Source: Plazaster borealis (Eukaryota > Echinodermata > Asteroidea > Forcipulatida > Labidiasteridae). Taken from it: a stretch of DNA of 64,000 nucleotides. Below the pieces are notes generated by a model. It did no database searches, was not told where the DNA came from, and worked only from the letters and a program-made list of their open reading frames with translations. Numbering within the stretch: position 1 is the stretch's first letter; each line of letters begins with the position of its first letter. Shown piece by piece: positions 47,380-60,500 of the stretch. The stretch is taken from contig CM037473.1 of assembly GCA_021014325.1 (NCBI GenBank), positions 3,300,501 to 3,364,500 on the forward strand, written 5' to 3'. Both the position numbers and the translations under genes were made by a program.

Positions 47380-50280
47380 ATGGTCTAAAGTGATTTGCTG
47401 GAGATGACATTTCTGGGCAAAGTATTTCAGTCTTTAATGGTGGATGGGAAAAAACTGTTGCCATACTTGGTTTCCAGTGGATCCCAGTGGAGTAAGTTGG
47501 TGAGTGTACCTGGTGTTTTGTTGTAATTGTTTGTAGTAAAACTATTATTACAAGCTTCCAGTTTTCACATATTTATCTGTACTATAACACAACTACTTAC
47601 TCCTTAACCCCCAACGTTAGCACAACAGTTCACAAATTAGGACACAATTTCACAAACACGACCTCAATAAATTCATTTTTATTGATTGCACTATATTGTG
47701 CACCAACTTGAAAAGGCTAAATAATGATTAAACATTCAACTATCTAAACAAAAAATTGCATACATAATATATCTTAAATATGTATAAAACCACAACTATG
47801 CTGAATTTTGTAAACATTTTCTGTGGAACCCGGATCAATGAAGAATGTATCACACAAATACTTGTCAATATTTGTATCATTGCAATTAATAGTACAAATC
47901 AAGAATGATCTTTCTTGATTGAGCAAAGTTTGTTTTATATTTTGTATGGAAAGAGCATTTTCAAATAGGTCAAACAGCATCTAAAACTATTATATACCAC
48001 ACACACAGATCCTGGTCATTTGATTGGTGGAACACACATCAAGTGTCATCCATTATTTTGTCATGTATTTACTGCCACAATGCTGCAAAAGTTAATATTG
48101 GAGTCCAATATGGATAATTATCGAATGCTTCACAGCATCATTGTTCCACGCCCGTTTGTCCCAATGAGGCAAGGTCATATCATGGTGGACAAGAGTGGTG
48201 TCTACATGGAGTCATCCACGTTGTTTAGAAGTGTTTTTTAGAATTTCCAGAGTGCGTGGTGGACGAGTTTCCGCGTCTGTTTTGTGTTTATTGTGAAAGA
48301 ATTTTACTGATGACAAGGATCTATGTGCGAGTTATTAAAAAAAAAATATTGAATGCATTTCGTCCATGCATTGTCACAGAAAATAAACACTCAGTGAAAT
48401 CTTGCTTTTCCATTTTCACATCGTGAAATGGAACAGTCCAGATTTCCACCTTGTAACTTCTGCGACAATGCAGTCATATGCATCCAATATTTGTATAATA
48501 CAAATTTTGTTTAATTCAGAAATCAGCACATTTTTCACATACATGTACATTTATAAAGGATATAATCATAAAAGATATTTTAAAAGCAAAGGGAGATAAG
48601 TTCATGATTAATTCAGTTTTTGTTTTGCAGCGAAGACTTTGAAAGGACTAACTAAATCTCAAAGGAAGTTACTTTAAAAACATTTCTCATTACATTCATA
48701 CATCAGTGACAAATTCAGACACAAAATGGTCAACATGTTTATCACTACACACATTGTCCATAATTATTGTCACAGATTTTTCATTTTCATCCCAGCGACA
48801 AATGTGCATGAATATCAAACCAAATTTCATGCATAATCCACTTTTTGGGGGTTCTTATCGGTAACATGGCAAGTCAAATCACATTAACATCCTGATGAAA
48901 AATTCATGATAATATTTTTTTTAAATTGTCTTTTTAGTCGGTATAAAACACTGAACAAACACTACATATAAACCCAGTTTTATCTTAGATTGATAATTAA
49001 CGGTGACGACTATTTACATAAAAACAGAAAACATTAAGTAATACTGAACTTAAAATTTCTACGATATGAATTCTCAGGGCATGAATTAACTGCAACATAA
49101 CGTCTGAATAGTGAATACATTTATTGGTTGCGAAAAGGGGTGCATGATTATAGGTACTATACAGGATTGGTAAGGGTACAAAACATCATTGTTTAATTTG
49201 AGTTTGAAAGCTTACTGACTATGAAGTTCATACTAGAACTATTTTTTGTGTGTGAAATATTTCCCTCTGAAATGAAGTCATATTCAAGAAAATTGTATCT
49301 GAAAACCTAAAAAGACGCAATAGCTGATTTGTGGCAACCCAAATTAAGGGCGTGTTTACATGCTGAAAATTGTGCATGGTTTTTCACTATTTTCTCCTGA
49401 CTCATACAACGGATTAATCCCAAATTTTCACAGGTTTGTTATTTCATGTATGGTTGATCACACAAAACATGTCTACGACTATTTCTTTAGCTCTAACAAT
49501 CCTGTATAATGCCTGTAAGGTCAAACAGTTGCTTCATTAGAGATAACACTGAGCTGCATGACCTTTATCAAACAGACTCCATTTTTGTTGAGTCCCCCGT
49601 GTGCATTATGAATAATGCATACCGATTCAAATCTATACCCAAAATGCACCAGACTATTTGCCATTCCAGCCTCACTTTGGTAATACACTGATTTCAATGG
49701 GAGTAATACAAGATGGATGCCCGATTATAATGGTATACAGCTCCAAATACCTTGAATAAAAAGTTATGGCGATACCAACAAAAAACAAATGCAGAAATTG
49801 GCAGATAATAAACCAAATCGACCCTGTTTAAGAAAAATAATGTAAATGATATAATATTTGAAACACAAGGCAGACTGGAAACCTTAAAACACCGCAGAGA
49901 TTTGTATCCTTTACAAAAAAGTGAATTTTCTACAACTTCTTGGCAGTCTTGTAATATACGCCAACTGCTTCAAAGAGGAAAGTGGCTGACCTTAAATGGA
50001 CGACTGGTTGGCTAGAACAAGTCTAACCTCCACAGCTGCTAAACTGAAATACTGAAGAATATGATGAAACTCATAATAAATGATATAATATTACGCATCC
50101 TACATAGTACAATATCCTGATGTAAAATACCACATTAATCACGTTGAAATGAGCACAACATGTATAACTATCGCTAATCATTGACGATACATAAAAAACG
50201 AAAATGTACAGAGCATTTTACAGGCAAAAGTAGATGTCACAGTTTGGTTATGTACAGCGTTGAAAGCCTGAAATAAACAC
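47380..50280. other. Repeat-poor AT-rich stretch downstream of FLOT2
   Basis: Few repeats except the dispersed repeat at 48180-48500. The minus strand has AATAAA near 47690. Could hold a long FLOT2 3' UTR; not proven. Confidence 0.3.
48180..48500. repeat. Dispersed repeat, partner of 4660-4985
   Basis: GACAAGGATCTATGTG, the CATTGTCACAGAA block and CCAATATTTGTATAATA in the same order as the partner. Confidence 0.5.
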
Positions 50281-50456
50281 TTGAAATAATGGAAGGATTT
50301 GTAGAGAGCCTGGTTCCTGTAAAAGAGACTCAATTCCCATGGGAGATTATATTACCCACAGGCTACCAACTGCAGTTTGTCAAAACAACAAGGAGAGTGC
50401 CAGGCACAGCGAGATTCTGTACTTTGATTTTAAATTTTCAATGCGTAGCTGAGAAA

Positions 50457-50984
50457 CAGGAGTCCTGGCTCCCAATTTCACAGGAGTCATGGGTCCCAAT
50501 TTCACAGGAGTCCTGGCTCCCAATTTCACAGGAGTCCTGGCTCCCAATTTCACAGGAGTCCTGGCTCCCAATTTCACAGGAGTCCTGGGTACCAATTTCA
50601 CAGGAGTCATGGGTCCCAATTTCACAGGAGTCCTGGGTACCAATTTCACAGGAGTCATGGGTCCCAATTTCACAGGAGTCATGGCTCCCAATTTCACAGG
50701 AGTCCTGGCTCCCAATTTCACAGGAGTCATGGGTACCAATTTCACAGGAGTCCTGGCTCCCAATTTCACAGGAGTCATGGGTACCAATTTCACAGGAGTC
50801 ATGGCTCCCAATTTCACAGGAGTCCTGGCTCCCAATTTCACAGGAGTCCTGGCTCCCAATTTCACAGGAGTCCTGGCTCCCAATTTCACAGGAGTCATGG
50901 GTCCCAATTTCACAGGAGTCATGGGTCCCAATTTCACAGGAGTCATGGGTCCCAATTTCACAGGAGTCCTGGCTCCCAATTTCA
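50457..50984. repeat. 24-bp minisatellite, 22 units
   Basis: Exactly 22 units of 24 bp (GGAGTC-TGG-CCCAATTTCA with variable sites). The variable sites are chiefly C/A, G/C and C/A at three positions, giving about five unit types. Because 24 is a multiple of 3, the array is open in at least two frames on each strand (for example QESW(L/V)PIS on plus). The frames have no start context, domain or splice support, so I do not call a gene. Confidence 0.95.
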
Positions 50985-51161
50985 CAGCCCTGCTTATTGT
51001 AAAAGAACAACTTGTGCTAACATCCCAAGATAAAATGACGCACATGTGTTTCACAGACTAGGAATTTTAACGTGTGTCTGTAAGTACTTCACATTACTAG
51101 GCCTTCTTTGCTTACACAGATTGTGAAAAGCTTTGGCACTAACCCTTAATGTGGAGAATGT

Positions 51162-51206
51162 GATCGTAAGCACAAAATGCCGCGGTAAGCAGAGCCATGA
51201 AATTGA
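51162..51206. repeat. Foldback F end fragment
   Basis: GCGGTAAGCAGAGCCATGAAATTG, the right end of the F type at 7239-7489; the other end is missing. Confidence 0.5.
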
Positions 51207-51991
51207 GTCTAAGTTGGACTCTGTTCCCTTAACACAGTAAATACCGGAATCCGCAGCGGCAGGCCAGTTAAAGAGAGGCCCCCGTTTTCACAACCAGTTG
51301 GCAAACTCAAAAAAAAAATCTTGCACAGCTCTAGGATCAATCAGCCACAATGTCTACTTGGTCAGCATACAAAAAGTGGAAAAAACTTTCACAAAAAGTA
51401 CATTCCCCCCAAAAATATATATATTGACTGAAAAGTGTCAAAAAATACCTTTCGTTAAGCACTTAATGGATGAATGCTGTAACTTTTGTTAGATTTATCT
51501 ACAAATGTGATGCCCCACGCCAAAGTCAGGCACTTCTTGAAAATGGTGAAACTTAGCTCCGGAATTTGATGTTGCCGTGTGAGAAAAATGAGTAGGCACT
51601 CGCCGTGAATTGCAGAACCTCGGCCGTGAGCCACGGCTGAAAATCTGCCATGGTATGCTGGAATCTTGGAACGCTCGGACTTACCTCCCATTGAGCCAAA
51701 TATAATGACAAGCAATGGTGGCAGCCTGTCCATTCTTGTTTGCCACATTTGTACAACAACGGGACAAAGGTCTGGAATCGGGGGGTTACACAATAACCAG
51801 AGTTGTTTTCCAGAGCCTGTCGTCGCTCTTTGTACAGAAGAAACAAAGTATATCACGGTAGGTGCCTGCCTCAACACGCTACACACTGGAAAGTCAGAGT
51901 AAATAAACCCAGTTTTGAGATTTGGTCAAGAAGTGCCTGGTTTTGACATGAAAGCGTCCCAAATACTAGAAGTCCTATAGGTGCCTTGCCT

Positions 51992-52267
51992 TGTCACAGT
52001 GGTCTAGTGGTTAGACTGCAGGACTTGCAATCACAAGACTGTGGGTTCGAATCCTACCAAACTAACTGCTGGTTTTACAATGACTAGAATAGGTATCGTC
52101 GTCTAGTTACTGAATCACAGTTTCTTGATTTGTGCAATTCATTATCATAGACTGTTAAACCAATGTTTGTATGAGAGAGATTGGCTGTTGCCAGCTTGGT
52201 GTTTAGATCCCCTTGTGGGAGTTTGCCGAGGTTCCCTTGACGGGAGGATCATCTAAACAAACAAACA
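51992..52267 (+). mobile_element. SINE C copy (Ala/Cys-like tRNA head)
   Basis: Head GTGGTCTAGTGGTTAGACTG with B box GGTTCGAATCC, body AGAGAGATTGGCTGTTGCC and TTGACGGGAGGATCAT, tail of AAACAAAC. The second copy is at 59963-60246. Confidence 0.85.
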
Positions 52268-52789
52268 ATCAAGCATCTTGGCTAAGTCTTCTTCAGTCTG
52301 ATGGATTAGGAATCTGTGTGGCTGTGGCATGTTTTGGCTATGGCTGATGGACTGTAAGCCAGAACCCGACGATCACAAATGTGAGAATTTGGAAAAGGTC
52401 CCGTCATGAAAAAGGAACATTCCAAAGATGAGGTATAGATGCAGAAATTATTAAGATAATATTATGAAGCCTAAGCCACCATCAGTGACCACAAAAGTCG
52501 TATTTGGAAACGACCCCCATCACGACAAAGCACAATCCAAAGAAGGCATGTACATGTAGACACAGAAATTATGAAGATAAAACTAATGACTACGGTCCAA
52601 CTATCTACACTTGGCTCTGGCTGATGAAGCCTCAGCCAGTACCTGACCACCACAAACACCAGAATTTAGAAAAGGCCTCAGAATGAAACAACACCATCCA
52701 AACATGCCTTAGTTACAAATCCAAAAAAATTACTAAGGAAATGCTATGGACTTCACTTGTGTCTAACCGCACCAGACGCAAACACTTAA

Positions 52790-53131
52790 AGGTATCGTAC
52801 ACGTTTGGTAATGACTCAAAACAAATATTAGCTAAAAACTTACTTGGTAACAGGCAACGGAGAGCTGTTGATAGCATAAATCATTGTAGGAAACGACTCC
52901 CTCTGAAGTAACGTAGTTTTTGAGAAAGAGGTAATTTCTCACTAAAATAATAAATACTTCTTGCAAGAAGTTTTTATTATTCTATCTGAAAGCACACAAA
53001 TTTGTACAACAAGGGTGCTTTTTCTTTCATTATTTTCTTGCAACTTCGATGACCAATTGAGGCTTGTTATTTTATGCATATGTTGGGATACACCAAGTGA
53101 GAACACTGGTCTTTGACAATTTCCAAACGTG
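52790..53131. mobile_element. TTAA element, family M1
   Basis: TTAA at 52786-52789 and 53132-53135; ends AGGTATCGTACACG / CGTGTACGATGCCT; core hairpin with an extra TATT. The right TTAA is shared with the next element. Confidence 0.85.
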
Positions 53132-53135
53132 TACG

Positions 53136-53575
53136 ATGCCTTTAAAGGTAGTGTCATAGATTGCTAAGTACTCCAAAAATTTATGACCATCAAAACTTAC
53201 TTGGTGAGAAGCACTGCAGCTGTTGGTAGTATAAACCATTTAGAGAGAGGATTCCCTCAAAGTACTATGATTTGGATAATTTGTTACCCTAAAACATTTG
53301 AATATGAAAAACGATTCATGCTTGAACCGTTTTTGAGGGGTTGGTGTCCGTTCGAAAATGCTGCGGCCAGAGATGTGGTTAGTACCAGTTGTCACCTCGC
53401 TGAACGTGGATGGATTCAACGTTCTAAATGTGAAAATACCATGGCAGTTTTTTGCTGTTTTCTCATCAAGTAGACACTGTATTCAGTTGAAACTTTTTGT
53501 GATTTGCAGTTTATCTTTCTTTATAATTTTGCCTATAATCCCGCATTATGTTGACAAAAACCAATCTATGACCCT
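53136..53575. mobile_element. TTAA-type element, family M3, right TSD lost
   Basis: Starts AGGTAGTGTCATAGATTG and ends CAATCTATGACCCTA, inverted. The body shares CTCGCTGAACGTGGATGGATT and TTGCTGTTTTCTCA with 60880-61130. Adjoins the M1 element at a shared TTAA. Confidence 0.7.
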
Positions 53576-53599
53576 ATTTTCAATGAAGGTATAACATAC

Positions 53600-54520
53600 T
53601 TCTAGAATTTACTCTTTCTTGATCTTGTCGTCCGAGTGGAATTCCACCAAGAAGCCTGAATTGGGACTTCAATCATTTTTTGGTCAGGGAGTGGGAATAT
53701 TTTTTGTATATTGTCAACACATAAATCATTTGTTAAATCATTATTTATAGTCATTATATAGTCATAATATATATACAGTGGTTAAAACGGAGGATTGGAA
53801 ACCAGTGTGGGTGTCTACACGCTAGTCTCGATTATCTATGGACAAATTTAGAAACAAAAATGAGTGATTTTTTTTATTTTCTCATGGAAAAAAAACCCAG
53901 AAGAGATTCCTGAAGCATCTAACAGACATCAAGTCATGTATGTATTAAGTGTTAATAATATCACATCCATTAGGATTCAGGTAACTTTCGTATATTTTTG
54001 GGTCAGGGGTCAGGGGGTAAGGGGTCAGGTGTTACCGCACACATTGCTAAAAATTTGTTAGACCCTCTCTATTTTGTTTCAATAACTCCTCATACATAAT
54101 CCAGCCTAGCATATGAACACCTCCACAACATTTTTGTCCACATAAAGTCACACTCCAAACACGGGACTTGTTTCTTAACTCTGCCGAAATCCAAACAGAC
54201 GATAAGTAACAGAAAACTTGCTGAGCTGTCCCCAGATGAAAGAACCCCCCCAAGGTTCACTTCAGCGAGCAAATCGTCTGCCGTTATCGATAGTATTGAA
54301 TATCAGCAGATCACTGGGAGAACTACCAATTTGAATAAAAGAATGTTTATCGAAATAAAATTACAAACACAAGTAATGCACTATTATCATTTTTGAAGTT
54401 TTTGTTCCTTTTAGTTAGGGTTCTCCACCGTCTCATACGAGGGTTTGTATGAGCGAGATCGTAGGGGGGAGGGTTGTTGCACCAATACCATGCAAGGAAG
54501 TGATCGGACGAGCTCAAATG
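53600..54520. other. Downstream of FLOT2 stop, unassigned
   Basis: Probable FLOT2 3' UTR and flank (minus strand). No repeat family recognised except low-complexity GGGTCAGGGGTCAGG (54000-54030). Confidence 0.35.
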
Positions 54521-54527
54521 TGACGTC

Positions 54528-54557
54528 TTAATGAGCTCCTGGAATCTTGGACATCAC
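54528..54557 (-). CDS. FLOT2: FLOT2 last exon, 9 codons plus stop
   Basis: After a long pyrimidine tract and TTGTGTAG acceptor, the frame reads VMSKIPGAH then TAA, joining in phase 0 to ...TGTDLSK. It is too short for ORF calling; the strong acceptor, the phase and the flotillin-like basic/proline tail support it. The intron before it carries the 76-bp tandem repeat. Confidence 0.75.
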   Translation of the reverse strand: MMSKIPGAH

Positions 54558-57500
54558 CTACACAAGAGAAAAGAAAGAAACAAAGGTACTCTTATTAAAG
54601 AAGATGACAATTTTTTGTCTTCAAATAATAAACCACAAGTGAAACTGACTGGGTACATTGACTAGAGCTGGACTTGAACCTGCGACCTTCAGATTAACGT
54701 GCCGGCGCTCCACCACCTGAGCCATGTAATTAGGCCGTAACCAATTTAGCAGCTGCGGCTGTTACTAAGGGCTTCCTATGCTTCAATGCATGTTAATGTG
54801 AACGTGGTGATCCAGCCACAGCCAGTAGCTGCGGCTGTTACTAAGGGCTTCCTATGCTTCAATGCATGTTAATGTGAACATGGTGATCCAGCCACAGCCA
54901 GTAGCTGCGGCTGTTACTAAGGGCTTCCTATGCTTCAATGCATGTTAATGTGAACGTGGTGATCCAGCCACAGCCAGTAGCTGCGGCTGTTACTAAGGGC
55001 TTCCTATGCTTCAATGCATGTTAATGTGAACGTGGTGATCCAGCCACAGCCAGTAGCTGCGGCTGTTACTAAGGGCTTCCTATGCTTCAATGCATGTTAA
55101 TGTGAACGTGGTGATCCAGCCACAGCCATAGCCGCCATTTTCTTTTCATGTTTTTTCTGAAACAAACGTATTTAAAAACAACACAACAAAAAACAATTCT
55201 GTTTTTGTTGCGCATCGGCCGAAATTTGTGCGTATCGGCACACAATTCACGCGTATCGGCCCAATACGCTAGCTTGTGCATGGGGAGAACCCTGATAAGA
55301 TTTATCTCATTTGCCTTTATCTGAGTAATAGGTCTACTTCATTACTCAACGGACTTCAAAGGTACTTATCACACTCAAAGTCAACATTTTAACATAATGT
55401 GTTTCTGTTCAAGATATTACACAATGAGCTAGTGTTAAAATTCAAATGAAAAACACAAGACGACCACCGGACTTGTCTGGTCATGAGTTCACTGGCTCGC
55501 AGTCCAGTCTAAATTTCGAGCCCTGCAGTACTTGTAACAGTACTTAAAGGCATCGTACACGTTTGGTAATGACTCTGATAACTAATGGCAATAAAAACTT
55601 ACTTGGTAAGAAGTACAGCAGCTTTGGATAGTATAATGCATTTTGGGAAACTTTTCACTTCAGAGTACTGCGGTTATGGAAAAATATATCACTTTTTATC
55701 CCCCAAAACATTTGAATCTGAGAAGCGTTACTGCAGTAACGCTTCTCAGAGTGTGTATTCCAATGCAGATTATTCGTGCTGCGTGGACATAACTGCTCCA
55801 GATTTTTGGCAATATTTCAAAAACGCTACCACCTTTTGAAATTAAATTTGCACTGGTTAGTTTTATGGTATATATCTACAACTATACAGGCTCAAATAAC
55901 CAAACGTGTACGATGCCTTTAATGGTACCTTGTAAACCCTTCATAAGGTGCTATATGAAATGGTCTTATAATTCAAAACATTGTAAAAAAACCTCTTAAA
56001 AAATGTTTCTGCTAGATCAAGAGCCTCGAGTACCGTAATCTAAGACTTCATGCTAATCACAGCCGATGCATTTCTTATGTCGCAGGTTCAAGTCCCACTT
56101 GTTTAGTTTGCCAATTGGAATCACAAAATATGAAGACAACAATTACACAAAAAATAAGCAGACAAGTAAAACATCGCTGCTATTTTGTTATCATTATTTT
56201 GTCCATGTTCGTTTTAAAGATTTTTTTTTGACAGTTTTTCGTTTTACACAACGAGCGCACGCAGATAAACGTTTTCCCAACGTTTCCCAATGCATTGGCT
56301 GCTAGTCTTTGTCATCTCGCTTTTTTAACACTACAATACATGCAAAACCAACGAACGCTAGAGGGCGCTTTCTTAATAATGCTTTCACATCACAGACATA
56401 AAATACCTTGTTTTACATTAGGAACATACGCCCTCTGTTGGCGAAATTCACGATAACATAAAAAAACGTCTTGTTTACCCTGGACGAAATAAAGGAATTA
56501 TTTTGCAGTATAAATGTAAGATTTCACATTGTAATCATCTCAATGAACTCAATCAAATTCAGATATGGCGCTCCGGGAGATAAGACGCAATGACTTTTTT
56601 GTACCATCGAAAGTCAGATAAGATGCGTCTTATCCGCAGGAAATTACGGTACCTCATTGGTAGATACGTGGGCTATATAAGACTATATATTGTTATTATT
56701 CGTCCTGACTTACCTTTGATAGATCAGTGCCGGTCAGAGCTTTAACAGCAACTGGGAGAGATCCAAGAAGCTTGGTTAGCTCAGTGGTGGTTCTATCGTC
56801 TCCAAGGAGGACAATCTCGTCCGTCTTAGCCAGAGGAGCAGCAATCTCAGCAGAAATCTACGGAAGAATCCGACAAAGTCAGTTGAAACACTTCCGATCA
56901 AAGTTGCGCTAATCAAGATACACAAATGACCATACCATGCAGTGGCAGAACCAGAAGGGGTTGGAGGGGAGGCCAGGAGGGCAAGACTCGCTCAGAACCC
57001 TTGTACCTCTTGCCCCCCAAATGAGATTGAAAAAAATACACAAATGAATGGTTTGATACCATAAATAGCCCCCACATTATCCCCTTGCCCCCCCCCCCCA
57101 CCCTAAATGAAAATGTCTTGTTACGCCACTGAAACCATGCGAAAACACACGATGCAACAAAGGGGCAAACAAAGGGTTCCATACTGTTGACCTCAGCAGT
57201 AAACAAAAGAAACCTTGTTCAACTATCTGGGGGATGGTGTCGGGCTCTTCAGACTGTGTATTCAGCAGGCTGTGAAAGGCCTGTGGAGGTACGGGGTAAA
57301 ATCAGCTTCAGTTACCGCTCATGTGGTTCTCCCCATTATCCTAAACCAGTGTTTGCCCTTAATTTGTAGAGCGACTAGAAAAAAAATGGCTTTGTAAATA
57401 GCCAGCAGGATGTGGGCCCAATTTCATGGCTCTGCTTACCGCCGAATTCAGCGCTTGCGATCACCATTCTTCGCTAAAGGGGCAAGCGCCAAATTTCTGC

Positions 57501-60500
57501 ATCAGCTGTGTAAGCGAAGAATACCTAGTAACATGGGAGTACGCATGCGCACAAACAGAAATTCCGTAATGCCGATTCTTTGCTTACAGTAACCACAGCC
57601 ACGAAATTGGGCCCAGTTAGCTTGAAGTTTAACTAGTCCCCCAGCTTTAAAAGTCCACATTGAACATTTTTTTTTTGATAAGATGAGGTGAGGTATTATT
57701 CAATCACACAAGACTGCTGGACTTGTCTTGTCATAAGTTTACTGGCCCGATGCTAAAAACACTGGCCTCGGGCCTGCAGTCCAGTGTTAATTTCCAGCCC
57801 TGTAATCGCTGCAACGGTTATCAGAGGATCAAATACCCGAGATGATTTTCTCAAGAAGCTGTGAGAATCTCCGAGATAAAGACTCTCATTTTCCTCGCCC
57901 TGGAGGTCTTTCACTTTCGTATAAATATTTACAGTGACGTCCTGGATATGAGGGTCCGTTTCTGGGGCGGAAATATTTCAGAGCTCAAACAAAAAAATTG
58001 CTCGGCAATGAAAACACTTGCTTAGAAGAAACAGATTACCAGCCAAAATGCCATCTCATATACACTGTTTGTGACTGGTTCCCTGCTAATTTTTGCTCAG
58101 CAGAAAAAAATTGCTATGCCCACATTTCTGCTGAACACCTTCATAAAATTGGATCTAGGGCCAAATTTCATAAAATTGTTAAGCACAAAAAATAAATTTG
58201 CTTAGCAAAGAAACATTGTGCTTAGTTGAAACAGGTTACCGACCAAAATGTCATATCATATATACTGTATGTGAGTGGTTCCCTGCTAATTTTTGCTAAG
58301 CAGAAAAAAAAAATAGCCAGGCACAACTTTCTGCTTAACAACTTCATGAAATTGAGTCCAGACCACCACAGAGAGATAATCAACAGATTTATGAAAAAAA
58401 ATTGAAAAAATTAAATGAAATTGTTGAGAGAGAAACACGCCTGATCGTTACCTTAGGCAGAGACTCCAAGACGAGACTCATCTTAGCGGCGTCTCCGTAC
58501 TGTTTGTAAGCAGCTGCTTTCATCCTCATCTGCTCTGCCTCGGCCTTGCCGATAGCCTCGATGGATGTAGCCTCAGCGTGGCCGATCTTCCTGATCCTCT
58601 CTGCCTCTCCTCTGGCTGCTAGCACGGTCTTTGTTCTGTACGACAGAGGAGGAGATGAAGCGACGACTCTTAGTATTCATACTAAAGGCAGGGGTATACC
58701 TTTGGTGATTACTCCAATAATTAATATCAACAGCTCTGTAGTGTTCCTGACCAAATCAGTTTTTAAAGTCATTAACTGGAGTTAACTGTTGAGTAATTAC
58801 CAAAAGTATACCTTGCCTTTAAATACCAATTACCCAGAATGCAATGGAATGGATAGTCAGCCGGTGAAGCACATGATTCAAATATTGTTTACCTTTCGCC
58901 CAAAGCGATGGTTTCCACTTTGTATGACTCGGCCTCGGCGGGTCGCTTGATGGTGGCGATGAGTTCTCGTTCCTTACGCTCGATTTCTTTCTCTTCGATG
59001 TCGATGAGTTTTCTTCGTTCTACGACGTCGATCTCGATCTCCTCACTACGGATCAGCTGTTTGATCTTGGCTGCTTCCAGCTCGTACGCCAAATTCGCCT
59101 CGGCTTTCTGTCATCAGAAAAAAATCACAGCGTTGCTTATACGCAGTAGACAGACGCATTTTATTTCCACCCCTTAAAGGGATTGTATATGTTTGGTAAT
59201 TGGAACCCACTGTTTGTTTCAATACTATATATAGTTGTAGATATATACCATTAAACTAATCTGTGAACCAGGCAGATCAAAAACAAAGTCTGAGTTCAGA
59301 CAATAGTGTGGAAATTTCTCCTCCCTATTATTGATAAACAGAGTTTTCAAATTCTGAAATCAAATAAGCGATCTTTCGCTCTAAGTATAACCAATTTTTT
59401 GGTGCTTACCTTTGTGTTGACCTCTACCTCAAATCCTGCTTTATGCATCTCAAATTTACGAGCAGAGTCGGCGATTTTGGTGTCCGCATCGTACTTGGTG
59501 TCCATCATGACCTTCTCACATTCTGCTTCCTGTTTATTGAATTCAAAAAGAAAGGTAATTAATTAAACCTGTTTTTTTCTCATTTCAGCAAGTTACCAAA
59601 CCATGAAATCATTCAACTGCACAGGCTGTGTATGTTGGCACACAACTGTGCACAGAACTAACTGTGTACGTCTCTCATGTGAGTAGTATGCCGTAAAAGA
59701 ATTCCCGCAGGACTCGGGAAAACACGGGTGTTATAATAATAGCCTTATTTCTAAACCATTCAAAGTTATTCAAACTTTTACACGCGACTTAGGTCATAAA
59801 CTTAGCAGACTTTGCCAGATAATTTTCAGGTAATAATTGTTTACAAAGTTTTTAGAAACTCAAAATGTTGTGGCATTGAATAGTTTTTTTTGCATGTAGT
59901 ACAAGTTAATTTTGTACACTTTGCACTGCCTTGCATACACTATCCACCAACTGCATACACTATGTCACCGTGGTCTAGTGGTTAGACTGCAGGACTTGCA
60001 ATCACAAGGTTGTGGGTTCGAATCCTACCAAGGTAACCGCTTATTTCACAATGACTAGAATAAGTATTGTCGTCTAGTTACTGAATCACAATTTCTTGAT
60101 TTGTGCAATTCATAATCATAGATGTTAAACCAATGTTTGTATGAGAGAGATTGGCTGTTTGCCAGCTTGGTGTTTATATCCCCTTGTGGGAGTTTGCCGA
60201 GTTCCCTTGACGGGAAGATCATCAACAAACAAACAAACAGAACAAACTGTAAGTTCCTCAAAGCTTACCCTGATTCCAGCATCCCTGTTGGCCTCGGCTA
60301 CACCGATGTCAGCATCTCTCTTGACCACGGCAGTCTGTGAGATACCCAGAGAGTCCAGGTAGTCCACCTTATCGAACACATCCTTAATGGTGAAGCTTTC
60401 GATCTCCAGACCCATGCGGCCAACATCGGGGGAAGCTACCTCTCGTACCAGCTGAGCGAACTGGTCACGGTCCTGAAAGATTGCCTCCACCGTCAGCGTA

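Noticed and set aside
50289..51061. Long frames QESW(L/V)PIS and three others over the minisatellite
   Set aside because: They exist because the unit is 24 bp without stops in several frames on both strands. No gene evidence.
52003..52070. Possible functional tRNA gene
   Set aside because: It is the head of SINE C: the same body and AAAC tail follow at 59963. Same reasoning for SINE A, B and D heads.
58546..59177. Plus-strand frames opposite FLOT2 exons (Ser/Ala-rich)
   Set aside because: Antisense shadows of coiled-coil exons with EA-rich codons.
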